A DNA stretch of 64,000 bases from Erythroxylum novogranatense (Eukaryota > Streptophyta > Magnoliopsida > Malpighiales > Erythroxylaceae): NCBI GenBank assembly GCA_029891385.1, contig CM057227.1:95380818-95444817 (forward strand), written 5' to 3'. Below are positions 44,743-56,513 of the stretch, in pieces; within the stretch, counting starts at the first letter, position 1, and each line of letters begins with the position of its first letter. Below the pieces are notes generated by a model. It was not told the origin of the DNA. It worked only from the letters and a program-made list of their open reading frames with translations, and did not search any database. The translations under genes and the position numbers were made by a program.

Positions 44743-46245
44743 TGTTTAGTCCAATTCATATAAGTATTTAGGTCATATTTGCATTTATTTTACATATTCA
44801 TTCATTCATTTTAATAGCATTTTTAGGTTAATTTATTTATTTTCATTGAGTTTGTTTTTTAATTTATTTTCTAATTTTTTCATAAAAGCATGAAATTTGG
44901 CCTCAAATTGGAGATTAAGAAGTTGTTGCTGCAAGTGAATAAAAACAAGAACAAAATGACAGCTCCTAAGAGGACAAGCTAAAATGACACAGCTGAAAGG
45001 AGGACTTAAAAAAAGAACAACGTTTAGGTTTTGAAGGAAAGAAAGAAATGGCAGCACATAACAAAAGCCAAAAACGCAGTTGAAGGTGACGTTTTGAAGG
45101 CAGAAAAACGATTGGATGTTTAGGTTTTAATTTGGAAGCAGCTATCTCATGTATAAAAGGCACCAAGAACGCACGCTGTAGAAAAAAGAAGACTAGCGAG
45201 AGAGGAATTAGAGGCAACTACAGAGGTGAGGGAACGCACAAGACCTATGCAGTAGCCAAGAGGGATGCACATCGAATCAGGCAGGGAGACTTGGACGCTG
45301 GGAACACGCTGCGCTCCAAGACTTTTGACGCACGCAATAAGGTAGCTGTGAAGGGGACCAGACGCCTCACGTAGAGAATATCTGGACACACGAAGACAAG
45401 ATGCAGATTGGAGAAAATCAGTAAATAAATAGACCCACTCCAGACCTGGGTTTTGACGTCTATGCCCAGATTTTCCAAGATTTTCATTCCTCCTCCTTTA
45501 ATATTTATTTATCTTGATTTAATATTTATTTTGTTGAACATGAATATGATTGTGTAGATTTTCTTGCTAGGTTTTAAAGATGGGTAGTAGTTTTCGAATT
45601 TCTATATGTTTGATTCTGGATTTTGTTCAATAAAATTGGTTCTTGACTATTGATTCTTGTTTTGCGAATTATTGTGCTTGTTATGTGTTAGGTCTCACAT
45701 AATTTGCGTCAAAATTATCGGTTGAAGAATCGAAAGGTGAAAATTGGTAGTAGAAAACCAAAATTAAGAACTTATAAGTTTGGACCTAAACATAGGCAAA
45801 AATCTGTAAGAGGAATCACCAACTGGATAAAAATCTTAATGGGTTTTAGTTAATTTCATGAGCCACGATAGTCGGGATTGATTTTAACTACGATACTTCT
45901 TTGATATCTTGATAGAGAATCATAGATAATTTAGATCTAGTTTCCTTCAAAGTCTAGGGATCAAGTTTATTGAATAAACCAGAAGAGAATAATTAGAAAT
46001 CGATCACGAAACCAAATTTGAAACCTATTTTTACACATCGATTCTGATCATAAATTGCGGTTATTACTTTTGTTTTAAGATTAGTTTTAGCAATTCGTTA
46101 ATTAATCAATTTCTCAATTATCAACATTTAATTGATCATCCCAAATAATTGAATGGTTTTAGCCTAGTAATTGTTTAGTAACTCCCTGTGGATCGATACT
46201 CTTACTTCCCTATTTACTTGCGTGACCTGTACTTGCGGGACTTCG
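44743..46245 (+). repeat. Athila left LTR (about 1.5 kb, 3' edge uncertain)
   Basis: The first 534 bases match the truncated right LTR. The 3' edge cannot be found by comparison because the right copy is cut. It is placed after the CTCCCTGTGGATC and CCTGTACTTGCGGG sequences typical near the end of Athila LTRs. No clean primer-binding site was recognised after it. Confidence 0.75.
45152..45159 (+). promoter_or_regulatory. TATA box of Athila left LTR
   Basis: TATAAAAG in the context CTCATGTATAAAAGGCACC. The same motif is at 54130-54137 in the right LTR. Confidence 0.75.
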
Positions 46246-46418
46246 GACGGGGCGTTTCCCTTTGGGCAATATTAGGCGATCAATTGTTTGGTTACTTTGG
46301 GCATTTTTTTCTCATTATCATTTTGCTATTTTTCATTTTATTTACTTTTTCTCGTAGCTTATTTCTTCACTCGGAGTATTCTTTTTTATTTTTGATCTGT
46401 AGGTGATTCTCTCTGTAT

Positions 46419-48060
46419 ATGAGACATTCTCATAGTGTAGAAAATTTGTTATTTGATCCAAAAATTGAAAAGACTGCTAAGGCGCTCCGAAAAGCTACGA
46501 AACAGCAAAGAGCACAATCTGTGCAGGGTAACCAGCGAATAGAAACCGAACCTGTTGATACTATAAGTGAGCAAATAATGACAGAACAAATGCATAATTG
46601 TGGACATAATCAGAGAACAATACGGGGCCATGCAATACCGAACTTTGAGGATTACCAATCGAGCATCGCGACACCTCCAGTTACAGCTAATAACTTTAAA
46701 CTGAAGACTGGACTTGTGCAGATGGTCCAACAGTCTCAATTTGGAGGCAACCCTTCAGAAAATCCCTACATTCATTTGGAGAAGTTCATTCAGATATGTA
46801 GCATGTTGAAGCAGAATGGGGTATCTGACAATGCAATTAGTCTCAGATTATTTCCTTTTTCCTTAAGGGATCGTGCAAGTGAATGGCTCTACTCTCCACC
46901 TCTAGGGTCTATAACTACGTGGCAAGAGTTATCCCAAGCTTTCTTAACACAATACTTTCCCCCAGGAAAGACCGCACAACTGAGGGGTGAAGTGTATTCT
47001 TTCTTACCGAGAGAAGATGAATCTATGTATGAAGCATGAGAGAGATTCAAGGAGTTACAAAGAAAATGCCCTCACCACGGGATTCAGAAATGGATGCTTG
47101 TGAAGATTTTCTACAACGGGCTTTCTCCGGTTATGAAAAGTGCTATAGATGCAGCTGCAGGTGGAGACTTTATGGCAAAAACTGAAGATGAAGCTCATTC
47201 ACTCTTGGAAAGGATTGCTCAGAATAATTACCAATGGAGTGGGAGCAGGGGGCACTTAAAGCAAGAGACTAAAAAGATTGCAGGAAAGTTTGAGGTGGAT
47301 GCATTATCCATGATGAACGCTAAATTTGAAGCCCTAACAAAGAGAATGGATAAGATGGATGAGGTTAATGTGATGGCAGCAAGTAGCTCACAGCCTGTGC
47401 ATGAACTACAGCAATTTAGATAGCCCATGTATGATTTTCAGGCTTATGGATAAGATATTGCAGTTGAGCAGGCTAATTTAGTGGGTAACTATGGAGCTAA
47501 ACCTCAAGGAGGAGCCTTTTCAAACACATACAACCCTGAGTGGAGAAATCACTCCAATTTCTCTTGGTTCCAACAACCCAGACAGTCACAAAATTTCTCA
47601 AACCAACCCCATTACTCTTCCTACCCTCAAAACCAACCTCACTTTCCAGCCCAACAACAAAACTTCCATAGGGGTCCTCCAGGATTCCAAAACACAAAGC
47701 CTCAAGCCCCTCCATAACTCCCACAAGCTCAAGAGCAGAAACCAACTTTGGAGTCCATGGTGAAACTAATCTAGCAGCTTAGTTCTAAGGTAGATCAACT
47801 TGCCATACACAACAAAATGCTGGAAACTCAGATTGCTTAACAAGCTAGCACATTAAGAGGGGATAAGGGTAAATTGCCTACACAACCAGCAAATCCTAAG
47901 GAGACTGCTGATGCAGTGATTTTGAGAAGTGGAAGGGTTTTAGAATCGATGGTGGAAAGCAAGGATAAAGCAGTAAGTAAGGAAAGATCTGATTCTCTTC
48001 CAATTGCACAGCCTGTCCAGAACGAACAAAAAGATGCTGAAACTAAAAAATACACTCCAC
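46419..48060 (+). pseudogene. Athila gag
   Basis: A single frame runs from ATG 46419 to about 48060, interrupted only by nonsense codons. Athila signatures are ANNFKLKTGLVQMVQQSQFGG, LRLFPFSLRDRASEWLYS, ITTWQELSQAFLTQYFPPGK and ERFKELQRKCPHHG. The TGA at 47037-47039 stands where Trp is expected after YEA. Further stops occur at 47421-47423, 47451 and 47715. A Gln/Asn/Pro-rich tail (47480-47720) and a charged segment (ILRSGRVLE near 47925) complete the protein. It is the best-preserved gag in frame terms but cannot be translated whole. Confidence 0.9.
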
Positions 48061-48079
48061 CCCTCCATATAAGCCACCC

Positions 48080-48960
48080 ATCCCATTCCCACAACGTTTT
48101 CAGAAGGCTAAGCTGGATAAACAATTTGGGAAATTTTTGGAAATCCTCAAGAAGCTATACATCAATATTCCCTTCACGGAAGCTCTTACACAAATGCCAA
48201 CCTACGCAAAATTCTTGAAGGAAATGTTGTCAAATAAGAGGAAGTTAGAGGAGTATGAAACAGTGGCGTTGACGGAAGAGCCAAGTGCTATTTTACAGAA
48301 TAAGCTGCCACCAAAGTTGAGGGATCCCGAAAGCTTCTCTATTCCTTGTTAAATCGGAAGTACAAACATCGATAAGGCTTTATGCGACCTCGGTGCAAGT
48401 GTAAGTCTCCTACCTCTTTCTATATGTCAAAAGCTTGATATAGGAGAACTTAAGCCTACTACAATTTTCCTCCAACTTGCTGATAGGTCAATCAAGTACC
48501 CTTAAGGTATTTTGGAAAATATACCTTTAAAAGTAGGGAATTTCTTTATCCCAGTAAATTTTGTGGTTTTGGAGATGGAAGAAGATACAAATATACCCAT
48601 TATCTTAGGGAGACCTTTTCTTGCTACTACGGGAGCTATTATAGATGTCAAGAATGGGAGAATGACATTGAAAGTTGGGGAGGAAAAAGTTGAATTTAAT
48701 TTAGGAAGGGCAATTAAGGAAAAAGATGATGGTGATTCATGTTTTAGGGTTGATAAAGTTGATGAGGAGGTTAGAAGTCAATTTAGGAAGTCTAAACCTG
48801 ATGATTTGTTGGGAAATTTTCTAGTGCATTCAATTTCAGCAGGAACCAAGCAGCCAAAAATTTCAGAGTTGCTGCAGACGCTAGCAACACAACCTGTGCA
48901 GTCAGAACAAATCACTGCACCAGATTTGAAACAAGAAGAGCCACCAACTGTTGAGCTAAA
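48080..48960 (+). pseudogene. Athila protease region and pol start
   Basis: After a frameshift near 48060-48110 the pol frame begins: ILKKLYINIPFTEALTQMP and LPPKLRDPESFSIPC lead to a stop at 48350. The protease loop follows as ALCDLGASVSLLPLSICQKL near 48380-48440, the DLGAS form usual in Athila. A stop at 48504 precedes the open frame at 48512-49651, whose first part (IPIILGRPFLATTGAIIDVK) is the C-terminal protease strand. An acidic linker follows. Confidence 0.87.
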
Positions 48961-49990
48961 GCCCCTACCATCCAATCTTAGGTATGAATTTTTGGGACCC
49001 AATAGTACTTATCCAGCCATTGTTAATATGAATTTGAGTACTGTGCAGATTGAAAAATTAATGAAGGTCTTGACAGAGTATAGGAAAGCGATTGGCTACC
49101 AAATTTCAGATTTAAAGGGAATAAGTCCAACATTTTGTATGCATTGGATCAATTTGGAGGAAGATGCAAAGTCAGTTTGGGAACATCAAAGAAAGCTCAA
49201 CCCAAATATGAAGGAGGTCGTGAAGAAAGAAGTGCTTAAACTTCTAGCTGCAGGAATTATCTATCCCATTTTCGACAGTACATGGGTAAGCCCGGTCCAT
49301 TGTTTCCTTAAAAAGGGAGGTATGACAGTGGTAAGAAATGATAATAATGAGCTAATTCCAACTAGAACTGTAATAGGTTGGCGTGTGTGTATAGATTATA
49401 GGAAATTAAATAAAGCCACACGTAAGGATCATTTCCCTTTACCCTTTATTGATCAAATGTTAGAGAGGTTAGCTAATCATGATTACTTCTGTTATTTGGA
49501 TGGTTATTCTGGTTTCTTCCAAATTCCTATTCACCCTAATGATCAAGAAAACGACATTTACATGCCCTTACGGTACCTTTGTTTATCGAAGGATGCCGTT
49601 TGTGCTGTAATGCTGACTACCTTCGAGGTGCATGATGGCAATCTTTTCTGATTTTATTGAGGAAATTATGGAAGTTTTCATGGATGATTTTTCAGTATAT
49701 GGGGTTTCATTTGAATCATGTTTATCTAACCTTGGCAAAGTTTTAAGCAGGTGTGAAGAAGTGGACCTTGTATTAAATTGGGAAAAGTGTCATTTTATGG
49801 TGCAAGAAGGGATAGTACTTGGTCATCTTGTTTCTAATCGAGGAATTGAGGTAGACAAGGCTAAAACTGAAGTGATATCAAATTTACCTCCGCCTACCTC
49901 GGTTAAGGAAGTTAGAAGTTTTTTAGGGCATGCTGGTTTTTATAGAAGATTTATCAAAGATTTTTCTAAAATAGCTAAGCCTTTGACAAA
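48961..49990 (+). pseudogene. Athila reverse transcriptase
   Basis: Starts SNLRYEFLGPNSTYPAIVN and continues through LKLLAAGIIYPIFDSTWVSP, a WRVCIDYRKLNKATRKDHFPLP block and YFCYLDGYSGFFQIPIHP. One frameshift near 49550 and small losses near 49600-49630 break the segment that normally reads through the PFGLCNAP motif. The catalytic FMDD box is at 49677-49688. The thumb carries [20 protein letters not shown]. The enzyme would copy element RNA; it is inactivated here. Confidence 0.9.
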
Positions 49991-51906
49991 TCTATTGAAT
50001 ACTGATGTCCCTTTTGTGATTAATGATGCATTTTTGAATTCTTTTCGCAGGTTAAAAGAAGCCTTAATTTTTGCTCCAATTCTTCAACCTTCGGATTGGT
50101 CTTTACCATTTGAAATTATATGTGACGCCTCCGATTTTGGTGTAGGAGCTGTTTTTGGGAAAAGGAAGGATAAAGTAGTTCATGCTATCTATTATGCAAT
50201 TAAAACACTCAATGATGCACAATTGAACTACGTGACTACTGAAAAGGACCTCCTAGCTGTGGTATTTGCGGTGGACAAGTTTAGGTCCTACATAGTTGGT
50301 TCCAAAGTAGTAGTCTATTCAGATCATGCCGCTATTAGGTACCTACTTTCAAAGAAAGAAGCTAAACCAAGGCTAATACGGTGGATACTTCTCCTTCAAG
50401 AATTTGATTTGGAGATAAAAGACAAGAGGGGGGCAGAGAACGTGGTTGCTGATCATCTATCGAGGCTTTCAAACTCAACTCATCAATTGGATATAGAAGA
50501 TAATTTTTGTGATGAGAATTTGATTTTTCTTGCAGGTACCCAGCGAACAGATTGTGTAGATCTGGACGAGTTATGTTGTGCTGTTCAAGAACTAGCAGTA
50601 GTTATACCTTCCATTGTTCCTTGGTACGCAGACTTTGTGAATTACTTGGTCGTTGGAATTACACCACCTGATTTGTCCTACCAACAGAGGAAGAAATTTT
50701 TCTCAGATTTGAAGTATTACATGTGGGAGGAGCCATATTTATTCCGGAGATGCAATGATGGAATTATTAGGCGATGTTTGCCAAGCGAGGAAGCTAAAGA
50801 AGTGTTGATGAATTGTCATTCCTCACCTTATGGAGGACATTTTAGTTCAGAAAAGACAGCAGTCAAGGTGCTACAAGTAGGATTTTATTGGCCAACACTT
50901 TTTCGGGATGCAAGGAATTTTGCTCAAGCATTTGACCGATGTCAAAGAACTGGAACCATTTTAAGAAAGCATGAGATGCCAATGCAAGGAATTTTAGAAG
51001 TGAAACTCTTTGACATGTAGGGATTGGACTTCATGGGGCCTTTTTCACCTTCTTTTGGTAACAAGTTTATTTTGCTGGGAGTAGATTATGTCTCGAAATG
51101 GGTAGAAGTTGTTGCTTGTCCAACTTGTGACACGAAAGTGGTGCTAAAATTTCTTAAGAATAATATTTTCACAAGGTTTGGGACCCCGAGGGCTATATTA
51201 AGTGATCGAGGGACACACTTTGTCAACCATTCCTTCGAGAATTTGTTGAAGAAATATGGGATCTACCATAAGCAAGCATTAGCTTACCATCCTCAAGCTA
51301 ACGGTCAAGCTGAAATTTCTAACCGGGAGATCAAATCTATATTAGAGAAGAAGGTTAATTCATCAAGGAATGACTGGTCTTTGAGGCTTGATGATTCTCT
51401 GTGGGCATACAGGACGACGTACAAGACCCCTATAGGGACAACTCCATATAGACTGGTTTTTGGGAAGTCTTGCCATCTTCCAGTGGAGCTTGAACACAAA
51501 GCTTATTGGGCAATAAGGAAGCTGAATATGGATTTTAAAGAAGCAGGTGTTAAAATATTGTTGCAACTGAACGAGTTGGAAGAGTTAAGGCATGACGCTT
51601 ATGAAAGTGCCAAAATCTACAAGGAACGAATTAAAAGATGACATGATAAGAATCTTGTAAGGAGGGAATTCAAAGAAGGAGATTTGGTGCTACTCTTCAA
51701 TTCAAGATTGAAAATATTTCCTGAAAAGTTAAAATCTCGATAGTCAGGGCCGTTCAAAGTGGTGAAGGTTTTTCCTTATGGAGCAATAGAGATAGAGGAC
51801 CCAAAAATTGGAGTTTTCAAGGTCAATGGACAACGTCTAAAACCATATATTGCTGGAGCTCAAATCGAGAAAGGGACAGTTTACTCCCTTTCTAATCCAA
51901 AGCCTT
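49991..51906 (+). pseudogene. Athila RNase H and integrase
   Basis: RNase [53 protein letters not shown] and VVADHLSRL. The integrase zinc region has [12 protein letters not shown], but the CDRC pair reads FDRC near 50934, so one Cys ligand is lost. The core has [16 protein letters not shown] and [13 protein letters not shown], giving both Asp residues and the Glu. Stops at 51018, 51639 and 51740 all fall at expected Trp codons (TGG to TAG or TGA) with no frame change. It ends at TGA 51906-51908. There is no chromodomain. Confidence 0.92.
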
Positions 51907-53152
51907 GAGAGAAGATTTTAAAGTCTAGCTACGGACTTTAAATAAGCGTTTATTGGGAGGCAACCCAATTTTCTTCCCTTTTCTGTTTGGTTCATTTATT
52001 TATTTTTGGTACAACGATTCCATTTTTCCAAACTCAAGTTAATAATTCTCAATGATTTTTCTTGAAGGAACATCAACTCGAGATTGTGGATGAATAAAGG
52101 ATTTGGTTGGAAATGCACTCACCGTCACGGTCCAGGAAAGTTCTCATTACACTTCCTTTTATTATTCCACAATAACGTTTAATTGATAGATGAGTGTGGG
52201 TTGGCTGAATTTGGTGTTTGATTTATATTGTGCATTGTGTGAAATTTTATGGATGAGATTTTTTTATTTGGCTTATTTGACATTGAGGACACTGTCATCT
52301 TTGAGTTTGGGGGGTTGACTAAAAATTTTTGTTTTCTTCTTATTTTCTTTTACATGCATTGGTATTTACTCATTCATTCATGGAATATATTTAAAAAAAT
52401 AAAAAAATCTATCTTATCCATGGATGAATAGGAATTGTTTTAAAGAGCAATTGAATCTACTTTTAGACTGGGTTGTGGATTGGAAAGTTCCTTATTGGTG
52501 CAAGAATCTTAGGAATTTGCTTTTGTTTATGTTCATTTAATTGGAGATCTTCCTAATTCTTGTTAGAAGTTTAGAGAACTTAAAAGGAAATTTCTCAGCA
52601 ATTTGTAACTTTTTGATATCTCAACAATCCTATAACAAACTTTCTAATCCTATCGAGGCAAAATCTTAGCATTTATTAAAGAAGGAAATGATTTAGGCAC
52701 CGTTCTTTGTTGTCTAGCCTAAATGTCTTTTAGCTTACTCACCCTTATTTCCCTTGGAACCCCTTTTGAGCCTTACACATTATCCTCATTTTCCTTGGCA
52801 CCCTTAATTAAACCAAGCGTAAGACCTAAATTCCCTACCCTTTTATGTGCTTGGTTTGATTGTTTAAGATTTGTGATGTTTTGGAATGTGTATAATTTTG
52901 ATGTAGAAAAAAAAAGAAAAAAAAGAAAAAAAAAGAATCGCATCCAAGAGTTGTTTGTTTGTTCCCAACTATAAAAAAGGAGAAATTTGAAGCCCCAAAA
53001 ATATGCAATGAAAAGAGTTTGGGGGAAGTTGTACTAATTTGTGGAGGCTTGATGTTGTTTATATGTGAACCAAGTCTATTTAAATGCACTTGGAGATGGG
53101 AGCTTGTAATCATTTGAGATATTTGGATGTCAATTTTATATTTCCTTATTTA

Positions 53153-53198
53153 TAAAAAAAAAGAAAAAAAGAAAAAAAGAAAAAAAGAAAAAAAAATA
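53153..53198 (+). repeat. A-rich (AAAAAAAG) simple repeat
   Basis: Repeated runs of seven or eight A separated by single G. A smaller copy lies at 52905-52936. Such tracts are prone to length error. Confidence 0.9.
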
Positions 53199-53702
53199 CA
53201 TTGAATTTATGCATGTTTTCTACATTTACATGTTTTAAACAATCATTCCTCAAATTCTTTTTTGAGCCTTTATTTTCCCTTTCTTTGTTTCAAACCCACA
53301 TTACATACCCAATAGCCCCATTACAACCTAGTAAGACCTATTGATCCTTCATTAATAAGTGCTACATTAGTGGAGATAGGTTAGGATGTCTTGTCTATGG
53401 GATTGGTTAATTAACTATATCATCATTATGTATGATATACTTGAGTTATAAGTTGTTGTGGAACCAATTTTAGTTTTCTTTGTTTCTTGCAAGAAGAGGG
53501 TTTTCCATAATTGATCAAAGGTTAAAGGAATATTAGCTTGAGTAATTGCTTAGTTTCTTGTATCATGAAGGTGGGAACGGTTTGAACGGAAAGGATAAAA
53601 GTGAATTTGAGAGCTTGGATTTACAATTTTTACGATTCCTTGGATGACTAACTTTGAAAATGTTTTCTAAATCTTTATTTTGCTTGGGGGCAAGCAAAGG
53701 TT

Positions 53703-53718
53703 CAAGTTTGGGGGCATT
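53703..53718 (+). other. Athila polypurine tract
   Basis: CAAGTTTGGGGGCATT immediately before the right LTR, the usual Athila G-run. Confidence 0.8.
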
Positions 53719-54252
53719 TGTTTAGTCCAATTCATATAAGTATTTAGGTCATATTTGCATTTATTTTACATATTCATTCATTCATTTTAATAGCATTTTT
53801 AGGTTAATTTATTTATTTTCATTGAGTTTGTTTTTTTATTTTATTTTCTATTTTTTTTCATAAAAGCCTGAAATTTGGCCTCAAATTGGAGATTAAGAAG
53901 TTGTTGCTGCAGGAGAATAAAAATAAGAACAAAAGGACAGCTCCTAAGAGGACAAGCCAAAATGACACAGCTGAAAGGATGACTTAAAAAAAGAACAACG
54001 TTTAGATTTTGAAGGAAAGAAAGAAACGGCAGCACATAACAAAAGCTAAAAACGTAGCTGAAGGTGACATTTTGAAGGCAGAAAAACGATTGGATGTTTA
54101 GGTTTTAATTTGGCAGCAACTATCTCATGTATAAAAGGCACCAGGAACGCACGTTGTAGAAAAAAGAAGACTAGCGAGAGAGGAATTGTAGGCAGCTACA
54201 GAGGTGAGGGAACGCACAAGACCTACGTAGCAGCCAAGAGGGACGCACATCG
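53719..54252 (+). repeat. Athila right LTR, truncated (534 bp)
   Basis: Collinear with the first 534 bases of the left LTR, including the TATA box at 54130-54137, and stops at GGACGCACATCG where F3 sequence starts. The missing 1 kb is not found elsewhere in the window. Confidence 0.92.
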
Positions 54253-55830
54253 TGTTGGACCCCGAACCTTGAGTGACAGTTTGACTATGATCAAGTGGAT
54301 GAGTTGATTAAAATTAAGTTGAAGATCATGAAATAAAGAGAGAAAGTATGAAAATATGAAAAATTGTGTAATAGTTGACTTTCTGGCCTTTGAAAGTTGA
54401 CTTTTGTTTGAGGCAAAATTTGATAAAATGATCTACATGAAACTTGTAGATTATGTTGAGAGCTTTTTGTGGACATAAAGTTTGTAATTTTTCGATATCG
54501 GGAGTGAAAGTTATGATCAGTCAAAGTTTATGTTTGATCGGGGTTGACTTTTATTATGATTGAATCTTTGACTGAGAAATTAACCTAGTTAGAGGTTAAT
54601 TGAGCTTTGATGTTCTTTATGAAAATTGAAGGATTTGTTTTGATCTTTATTTCGATATAAAGTATGTAATTTTTTGATCTCGGAAAATTAAGTTATGATT
54701 TTTGCAAGCGTGTATAGAGAATAGTATCTTTGACGGAAAATGGACTCCGTAGGAGTGAATTGAGTTTTGTTCTTCTTGGAAGATTTAGAGCTTCTCTCAA
54801 GTTTTCTATAGAGACTAAGTTTGTCAAAATCGGAGTTCGGGAGTAAAAGTTATGAATTTTGGAAGTTTAGAGGAAAAAAAAAAAAAAAGGAAAAGGTTTA
54901 GCGCCTCGCTAGGCGACGGCTCGCCCTAGCGAGGCGGGCGCCATCTGGCGCCCTCGCTAGGCGACGCCGCCTGGCGAGGCGGGCGCCATCGTGCCCTCGG
55001 CCCAGGCGGCGCCTCGCCTGGCGAGGCGGGCGTTGCGCTCGCCCTCGCGAGGGCAAGGCTCGCCCTCGCGAGCTGTGCGCCTCGCTAGGGCGACGCCTCG
55101 CCCTAGCGAGCGGACGTCTCGCCCTCGCGAGCGGCGTCTCGCCCTCGCGAGTTGGGGCGTCCGTACGCATACGACGCCGTTTTGTTTCTGAAATTTTTTG
55201 ATTTCTTTGTTTTTAATCCGACCTTTGCTCACTATTTTGCCTATATCTTTTCCGTCCGACATCCGATTGAGTTGATTCTTTTTGCGTTGGATTCCTAAGA
55301 CATTGAATTTCATTTTATAAGAAATTTGTGAACTTTTGAGATTAAATTAATGGTGATTAATTTAATCAAAGTGAGTCGGGAAATTTTCCGAGCATGATTC
55401 AGTGTTTTGTGAAATTCGGGATCTGTAGAGATCCGATTGAAGCAATTCTTGAGGGGAAATAAAGATAAGACAAGGGGCTACAAATCATATGAAGACATGA
55501 AATGTCAATTTTGCCCTTAGGACTTTTAATTTTTGAATTTAAGTTCGGATTAGGGTGAAATTTTTGGATTGGGAACACCTGAGAGTAATTTGAGTATAAC
55601 TTTTGATCTGGGAATCAAAATGAGACGATTCTTGTTTTGAATTAAACTAGAGACATAAGGCTACAATTGTTATGAAGACATCGAGTTTCAATTCTGGGAT
55701 TAAGAATGTGAAATTTTGGACGGAAATAATCGTACCTTGAAAATATGTTAGAATATGGATATTTCCGCACTGTTTCGCACATAACTTTTGATATAGTTGA
55801 CCTTTTTGGCATTTGAAAGTTGACTTTAAA
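54253..55830 (+). repeat. F3 LTR, 5' fragment, plus orientation
   Basis: Starts TGTTGGACCCCGAACC, homologous to the start of the solo LTR at 21165. Shared blocks include the GTTGACTTT-rich start, three 180-bp-type units (about 54432, 54613 and 54769), a GC-rich cassette and the TCTTTTCCGTCCGACATCCG block near 55246, matched in E2 at 12107. The end, GTTGACCTTTTTGGCATTTG near 55797, resembles the start region again, so a second partial copy may be involved. Confidence 0.83.
54898..55160 (+). repeat. GC-rich cassette of nested palindromes
   Basis: About 260 bases built from GCCTCGC, CTAGGCGA, GCGAGGCGGGCG and CCCTCGCGAGGG motifs in both orientations. One perfect stem is CGCCTCGCC/GGCGAGGCG at 55010-55028 with a one-base loop. 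Arg-rich open frames on both strands here are by-products of the repeat. The sharp GC contrast with neighbouring AT-rich DNA is visible by eye. Confidence 0.85.
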
Positions 55831-56300
55831 TGTTGGGACCCGATCCGGGAACCGGATCCCAACCGAAACAACTTAATAAAAAGAACGAATGACGGAATCA
55901 ATGGAAACGGAAGCGAAAGGAGACAAAAATTTCGAATCGACATTGCGAAATGCGGAAGCGAACAAATCCGAAAGTCGCGAAGCGGAAGCAAATGCAAATC
56001 GGAATCGAAATACAAACGCAAGCGGAAGCAAAAGCTAATCGAATCAAACGAACAGATTCAATCGAATATAGCGAAGCGAAATAATCGAATACGGATCACT
56101 GGCGGAGCGAATAAGCGGCGGGATCGAATCGAATGCAAATCGAATTCGGATAGAAAACAAAGTAAGCAAACAAATCAAGGTAAACTGAAACACTTTCCGA
56201 CATCCGTGCATAAGCAAAGAACAGGAAACAGAAACGCGTTGGGGATCCTAAGACGTTCCAAAATCCGTTATGAATTTTTTTTTTCTTTCCGATCCGATTA
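55831..56300 (-). repeat. F3 LTR, 3'-terminal fragment, minus orientation
   Basis: The reverse complement matches the last 480 bases or so of the F3 solo LTR (25660-25948 plus 27213-27442), ending exactly at the terminal TGTTGGGACC. It is made of GAAGCGGAAGCAAA-like cryptic repeats. A 162-codon Arg/Lys-rich frame on the plus strand across it is a product of this repeat, not a gene. It is cut at 56300 by the SINE-like cluster. Confidence 0.8.
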
Positions 56301-56498
56301 ATGTTGGACCCCACCCCCCACACCTGGGCTAACATTTCCCACCCAGCGTGTGTTTGCGGGTTATACCACGGCGGGTGTTTGGGTTATATCATGCATCCAA
56401 CCTTAATCAATATTGTCCTCTTTGGTCATGGGTGAGCTGAATTCCACGGCTCGAACCCATGACCTGAAATTTATAGCTACCATTCGCGCCTCTTAGCC
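56299..56498 (-). mobile_element. SINE-like unit a (minus)
   Basis: Read on the minus strand it has a tRNA-like head: TTAGCCATTTGGCTAAGAGG resembles an A box and GGGTTCGAGCC (complement of 56448-56458) matches the B-box consensus. The tail ends GGGTCCAACATTAA. The head abuts unit b through an 11-bp stem at 56488-56513. Confidence 0.6.
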
Positions 56499-56513
56499 AA
56501 ATGGCTAAGAGGC
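56488..56513. repeat. Perfect 11-bp stem at the head-to-head junction
   Basis: GCCTCTTAGCC (56488-56498) and GGCTAAGAGGC (56503-56513) are perfect reverse complements around the loop AAAT. Confidence 0.9.

Larger units (their letters stand above)
51909..53718 (+). other. Athila 3' non-coding region
   Basis: About 1.8 kb after pol. It starts with AGCGTTTATTGGGAGGCAAC, a sequence commonly seen after pol in Athila elements. No env-like frame is visible. Purine-rich simple repeats (AAAAAG type) lie at about 52905-52936 and 53153-53198. The repeated phrase GAGTTTGGGGG occurs near 52300, 53018 and before the right LTR. Confidence 0.8.
44743..54252 (+). mobile_element. Athila-type Ty3/gypsy element, right LTR truncated
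   Basis: LTRs start TGTTTAGTCCAATTC at 44743 and 53719. Between them are gag, protease, reverse transcriptase, RNase H and integrase of Athila type, followed by a 1.8-kb non-coding 3' region, a normal Athila arrangement. No chromodomain is present. The five bases before the element are GTTAA; the matching right flank is not in the window because the right LTR is cut at 54252 where F3 sequence begins. It inserted into the LINE at the start of its RNase H region. Confidence 0.92.

Noticed and set aside
52723..52974. 83-codon frame in the Athila 3' region as an env remnant
   Set aside because: No signal peptide, transmembrane segment or other envelope-like feature could be supported; it ends in the A-rich repeat.
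54957..55313. Arg/Ala-rich minus-strand frames (90 and 118 codons)
   Set aside because: Produced by the GC-rich palindromic cassette; similar frames appear on both strands, as expected for such DNA.
55813..56301. 162-codon Arg/Lys/Ser-rich plus-strand frame
   Set aside because: Lies across the antisense 3' end of an F3 LTR made of GAAGCGGAAGC-like repeats. The composition reflects the repeat.
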